This document shows positions 61,900 through 64,000 of a stretch of 64,000 nucleotides of DNA, piece after piece; positions within the stretch are counted from its first letter, which is position 1, and each line of letters begins with the position of its first letter. The notes below the pieces were generated by a model. The model was given only the letters and a program-made list of their open reading frames with translations, made no database searches and had not been told where the DNA came from. The position numbers and the translations under genes were made by a program. Origin of the DNA: JADFOI01 sp965218935 (GTDB taxonomy: Bacteria; Acidobacteriota; UBA6911; RPQK01; JADFOI01); NCBI GenBank assembly GCA_965218935.1, contig CBDCMH010000004.1:124001-188000 (forward strand), read 5' to 3'.

Positions 61900-62064
61900 T
61901 TATGTTCCCATGAAGTTGGGAACACCTTTCTTATCAATCTCTTTAGCAGCCTTGTCGAGTTCCTTTTTGATCCGCTTCCCGAAGATTAGTTCTATGACTT
62001 CGGAGTCCGGCCTGGATTCGATGTCCTTCGGTAACTTCCTTCTCTTTTTAGGAGTCTGAACCAT
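61900..62064 (-). CDS. Small basic protein, probable IS passenger
   Basis: A 54-residue protein: MVQTPKKRRKLPKDIESRPD then SEVIELIFGKRIKKELDKAA. The ATG at 62064 overlaps the start of the divergent transposase on the other strand; a longer reading goes to 62094. Small lysine-rich proteins of this layout are sometimes found divergent from IS1595-type transposases. Real gene likely but function not known. Confidence 0.45.
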   Translation of the reverse strand: MVQTPKKRRKLPKDIESRPDSEVIELIFGKRIKKELDKAAKEIDKKGVPNFMGT

Positions 62065-62953
62065 GAATCTTATCTCCCTTCTGGACCGTTTCAATTCCGA
62101 GGATTCCTGCCGAGGCTACCTGGAAACTCTGCGCTGGCCTAACGGGATCGCCTGCCCTCGATGTGGGGATATGGATGTCACCCGGATTAAGGACCGAAGC
62201 CAATGGGATTGCCAAGGGTGCGGATACCACTTCAGCGTGACCTCTGGAACCATCATGCACGATTCCCACCTGCCTCTCAGAAAGTGGTTTGCAGCCATCT
62301 ACCTCATGTGCGTAGCCAAGAAAGGAGTCTCCTCCCGCCAGCTTCAACGCACCCTGGGGATCGGGTCTAAAAACACCGCTTGGTATCTCTGCCACCGTAT
62401 CCGAGAAGCCATGGGGAATGACCCCTTCGAGGGACCCACTCTCTTTGGAATCGTCGAAGTGGACGAAACCCTGGTTGGTGGAAGGAAGCGCAATGTCGGG
62501 TCGGGAAGCAAGGAAGGCAAAACCTGGGTCGCCGGAGCCATCCAGCGGAACAGCGGACAAATCAGAGTCGAGCGCATCCCCAATATCCGGCGTAACACCC
62601 TGCACGATTTCATTCATAGAACCATCAAGGATGAGGCTGAGGCCATTTACACCGATGAACTGAAGTCCTATGTCGGGATCGGGGACACGGACACCCGTCA
62701 TGAGACTGTACAGCACTCTACCAAGGAATGGGTTGTCGGTGATGTTCATACCAACTCCATTGAGGGAGTGTGGAGCCTGTTCAAGCGGTCCATCGTCGGG
62801 TCGTTCCACAAGATCAGCGTCAAGCATCTGGACCGATACCTCGAAGAGCTGGAATGGCGTTTCAACAACCGGAAAAATCCTCAAATCTTCCATGACACCA
62901 TGAAGCGAATCGTTAATACTGGAACCCTCACCTATAAGAAACTAGTGGCGTAG
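62063..62953 (+). CDS. IS1595-family transposase
   Basis: Transposase of 296 residues. A zinc ribbon CPRCGDMDVTRIKDRSQW and CQGCG leads into the ISXO2-like DDE domain: VEVDETLVGGRKRN, IYTDELKSYVGIG, and the glutamate in VHTNSIEGVWSLFKRSIVG. AGGAG lies at 62050-62054 before the ATG. A probable passenger gene starts on the other strand. The boundaries of the element were not found; a terminator follows at 62954. Confidence 0.92.
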   Translation: MNLISLLDRFNSEDSCRGYLETLRWPNGIACPRCGDMDVTRIKDRSQWDCQGCGYHFSVTSGTIMHDSHLPLRKWFAAIYLMCVAKKGVSSRQLQRTLGIGSKNTAWYLCHRIREAMGNDPFEGPTLFGIVEVDETLVGGRKRNVGSGSKEGKTWVAGAIQRNSGQIRVERIPNIRRNTLHDFIHRTIKDEAEAIYTDELKSYVGIGDTDTRHETVQHSTKEWVVGDVHTNSIEGVWSLFKRSIVGSFHKISVKHLDRYLEELEWRFNNRKNPQIFHDTMKRIVNTGTLTYKKLVA

Positions 62954-62994
62954 ACCTCTTTAGGTGTCTAAAACCGAAACCAAAGAGGTTTTTT
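62954..62994. terminator. Bidirectional terminator after the IS1595 transposase
   Basis: ACCTCTTT (62954-62961) and AAAGAGGT (62982-62989) form an 8-base stem with a 20-base loop, followed by five T. Between convergent genes, it can serve both. Confidence 0.6.
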
Positions 62995-62996
62995 GA

Positions 62997-63566
62997 TCAT
63001 CGTGCGGGATTGGATACTTGTTGCTGATGATGTTGTGCTGCCACACAGACTGCCAGCGTAGCCGCGATCTCTTTTTCTGGCGTACACTCGGATGGATCTA
63101 TTGTTAGCCTCTTAACTGATACTTCAGTCTCAATGCCGATTCCTTTGAGTATGTCCCATAGTTTCTCATGCACCTTGTGCGTGTATTCGTCGTCTTTACA
63201 GCCAATGTAAGCTAGCCTCACCAACAAATCGCTGGTTTTGCTGTGTTTTCTTCCGTGTTCCCATCGAGACAAGGTAACTTGTGTCACACCCAGCACCTTA
63301 GCGAATTCTCCTTGATTAGAACGAAGCATTTTCCTCAAATATTTTATCTCGCTACCGGACAACATTGAGGAATCAGTAACCAACCTCCATGCAATACATC
63401 TGTGCAGCTGGCTTACACGTGGAATTATTACCTCTGTTTCCTTACATTTTGAACACTTGTGCCATGTGACGTTTTTAAGGTACAGGTTTGGTAAGCCACA
63501 CTCTTTGTAGTGATATAACCCACTCTGATGCTTGAGAGTGCCCTTCCGACATTTGTTGCAGCGCAT
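62997..63566 (-). CDS. MqsA/YgiT-like antitoxin with zinc finger and HTH
   Basis: Protein of 189 residues. Cys3, Cys6, Cys38 and Cys41 match the MqsA zinc site; then an XRE-type helix-turn-helix, QGEFAKVLGVTQVTLSRWEHGRK (about residues 95-120). ATG 63566 has AAGGAG seven bases before it. A further region (KDDEYTHKVHEKLWDILKGIG..) is helical. It follows a DUF4258 gene by 11 bases, in toxin-first order like mqsRA, so it is likely the antitoxin and repressor of the operon. Base composition of this part is lower in G+C than the rest. Confidence 0.82.
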   Translation of the reverse strand: MRCNKCRKGTLKHQSGLYHYKECGLPNLYLKNVTWHKCSKCKETEVIIPRVSQLHRCIAWRLVTDSSMLSGSEIKYLRKMLRSNQGEFAKVLGVTQVTLSRWEHGRKHSKTSDLLVRLAYIGCKDDEYTHKVHEKLWDILKGIGIETEVSVKRLTIDPSECTPEKEIAATLAVCVAAQHHQQQVSNPAR

Positions 63567-63577
63567 ACACGTACTCC

Positions 63578-63895
63578 TTAGAATGCTGTGATCATCACCA
63601 TGGTGGAACACTTAACATCGAGAGAAACTACGACTGTTAGAATCTGTCCCTCTTCGTCACAACCCAAACTCTTATACTTCCAGCCCTGATATTCGCCTTG
63701 GACCCGGTATTCGGCTTTGACTGTGCAGTTTCCCAAAAGCAGAGTCTCTACATCTATAAGACTGGCATTGGCGTTTTTCAGTTCCTGGTGAAAGTGAGCC
63801 GTCAGATGCATAGACCCATTTTCCAGCATCCATCTAGCTTTCGTGATGACCACCTTACTGGATAGACGGGTTGGCCTTTTCGAATCAACTCCCAT
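63578..63895 (-). CDS. DUF4258 protein, probable toxin
   Basis: Protein of about 105 residues. HLTAHFHQELKNANASLIDVETLL, YRVQGEYQGWKYKSLGCDEEG and ILTVVVSLDVKCSTMVMITAF match the DUF4258 layout, a RelE/MqsR-like small fold. The start is taken as ATG 63895 (a GTG at 63904 adds three residues). It stands just before the MqsA-like gene in the same operon, so it is most likely the toxin partner. Toxic activity is not shown. Confidence 0.7.
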   Translation of the reverse strand: MGVDSKRPTRLSSKVVITKARWMLENGSMHLTAHFHQELKNANASLIDVETLLLGNCTVKAEYRVQGEYQGWKYKSLGCDEEGQILTVVVSLDVKCSTMVMITAF

Positions 63896-64000
63896 TTTAA
63901 CCACTGGTAAAGTTTGGAATTAAGTTCAAATGCGCCTTTTGCCTACAGGATGGGTGTTATTCTACTTCCTTCCCATCCGATAGTACAAGAGAAGGGGGCC

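Noticed and set aside
1..64000. tRNA, rRNA or CRISPR arrays
   Set aside because: No tRNA cloverleaf, rRNA-like stretch or regularly spaced repeats were recognised by eye. A tRNAscan-type search could still find one.

Overview
The window looks like a chromosome fragment from a Gram-negative, probably Acidobacteriota-like bacterium. This is an inference from gene content: a GWxTD-domain protein next to a MoxR ATPase, a TonB-dependent receptor with an N-terminal carboxypeptidase-regulatory-like domain, RND efflux parts with outer-membrane and periplasmic subunits, membrane/TPR proteins, and F420-type cofG/cofH. No rRNA, tRNA or CRISPR array was recognised, so the phylum is not proven. Genes sit on both strands in short operons.

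Layout. 0-3 kb: 3' part of an AddA/RecB-type helicase-nuclease and a ferritin. 3-20 kb: a metal-handling stretch with a CzcA/CusA-type RND pump and FMN-binding-like lipoprotein/secreted partner (minus strand), moxR plus a GWxTD protein, a CaiB-type CoA transferase running into an outer-membrane efflux factor and two periplasmic adaptors, fumC, a CopC-CopD fusion and a convergent YcnI-like protein. 20-21.4 kb: an insertion sequence with doubled terminal repeats. 21.5-30.3 kb: a cohesin-like exported protein, a YtcJ-like amidohydrolase, a DHA2 drug exporter, and a tightly overlapped bioB-bioF-bioD-bioA operon. 30.4-42.4 kb: a TonB receptor behind a strong promoter with a palindromic operator, a phosphodiesterase, a sodium/solute symporter with a small partner, a Na/Pi transporter with PhoU, an HtrA protease, and an RsbW/STAS pair. 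42.6-49.8 kb: cofG (broken), cofH, a CDP-alcohol transferase, an integral-membrane flippase-like protein, an NAD(P)-binding protein, a TerB-like protein, and two frameshifted genes (PilZ, DUF5666-like). 49.9-61.9 kb: two MFS transporters, an SDR, a GH63-type mannosylglycerate-hydrolase-like enzyme, a frameshifted flavin disulfide reductase, a zinc-ribbon protein, a trypsin-like peptidase, a membrane-TPR protein coupled to a cNMP-binding/degenerate HD-GYP protein. 61.9-64 kb: an IS1595-type element and a DUF4258 / MqsA-like toxin-antitoxin pair, in lower-GC sequence.

Two things stand out. First, five genes between 42.7 and 58.8 kb carry a single reading-frame lesion each (exact 17-bp and 13-bp tandem duplications, and three one-base slips in short homopolymers); the number suggests sequencing/assembly error, but true decay or phase variation cannot be excluded from sequence alone. 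Second, the intergenic spaces carry at least five families of dispersed palindromic or MITE-like repeats, one of which always sits just after the stop codon of a plus-strand gene in the same orientation.

No plainly new multi-gene system was found. The best candidates for further attention are the metal efflux locus with its unusual membrane-anchored adaptor, the TPR/HD-GYP couple, and the repeat families.
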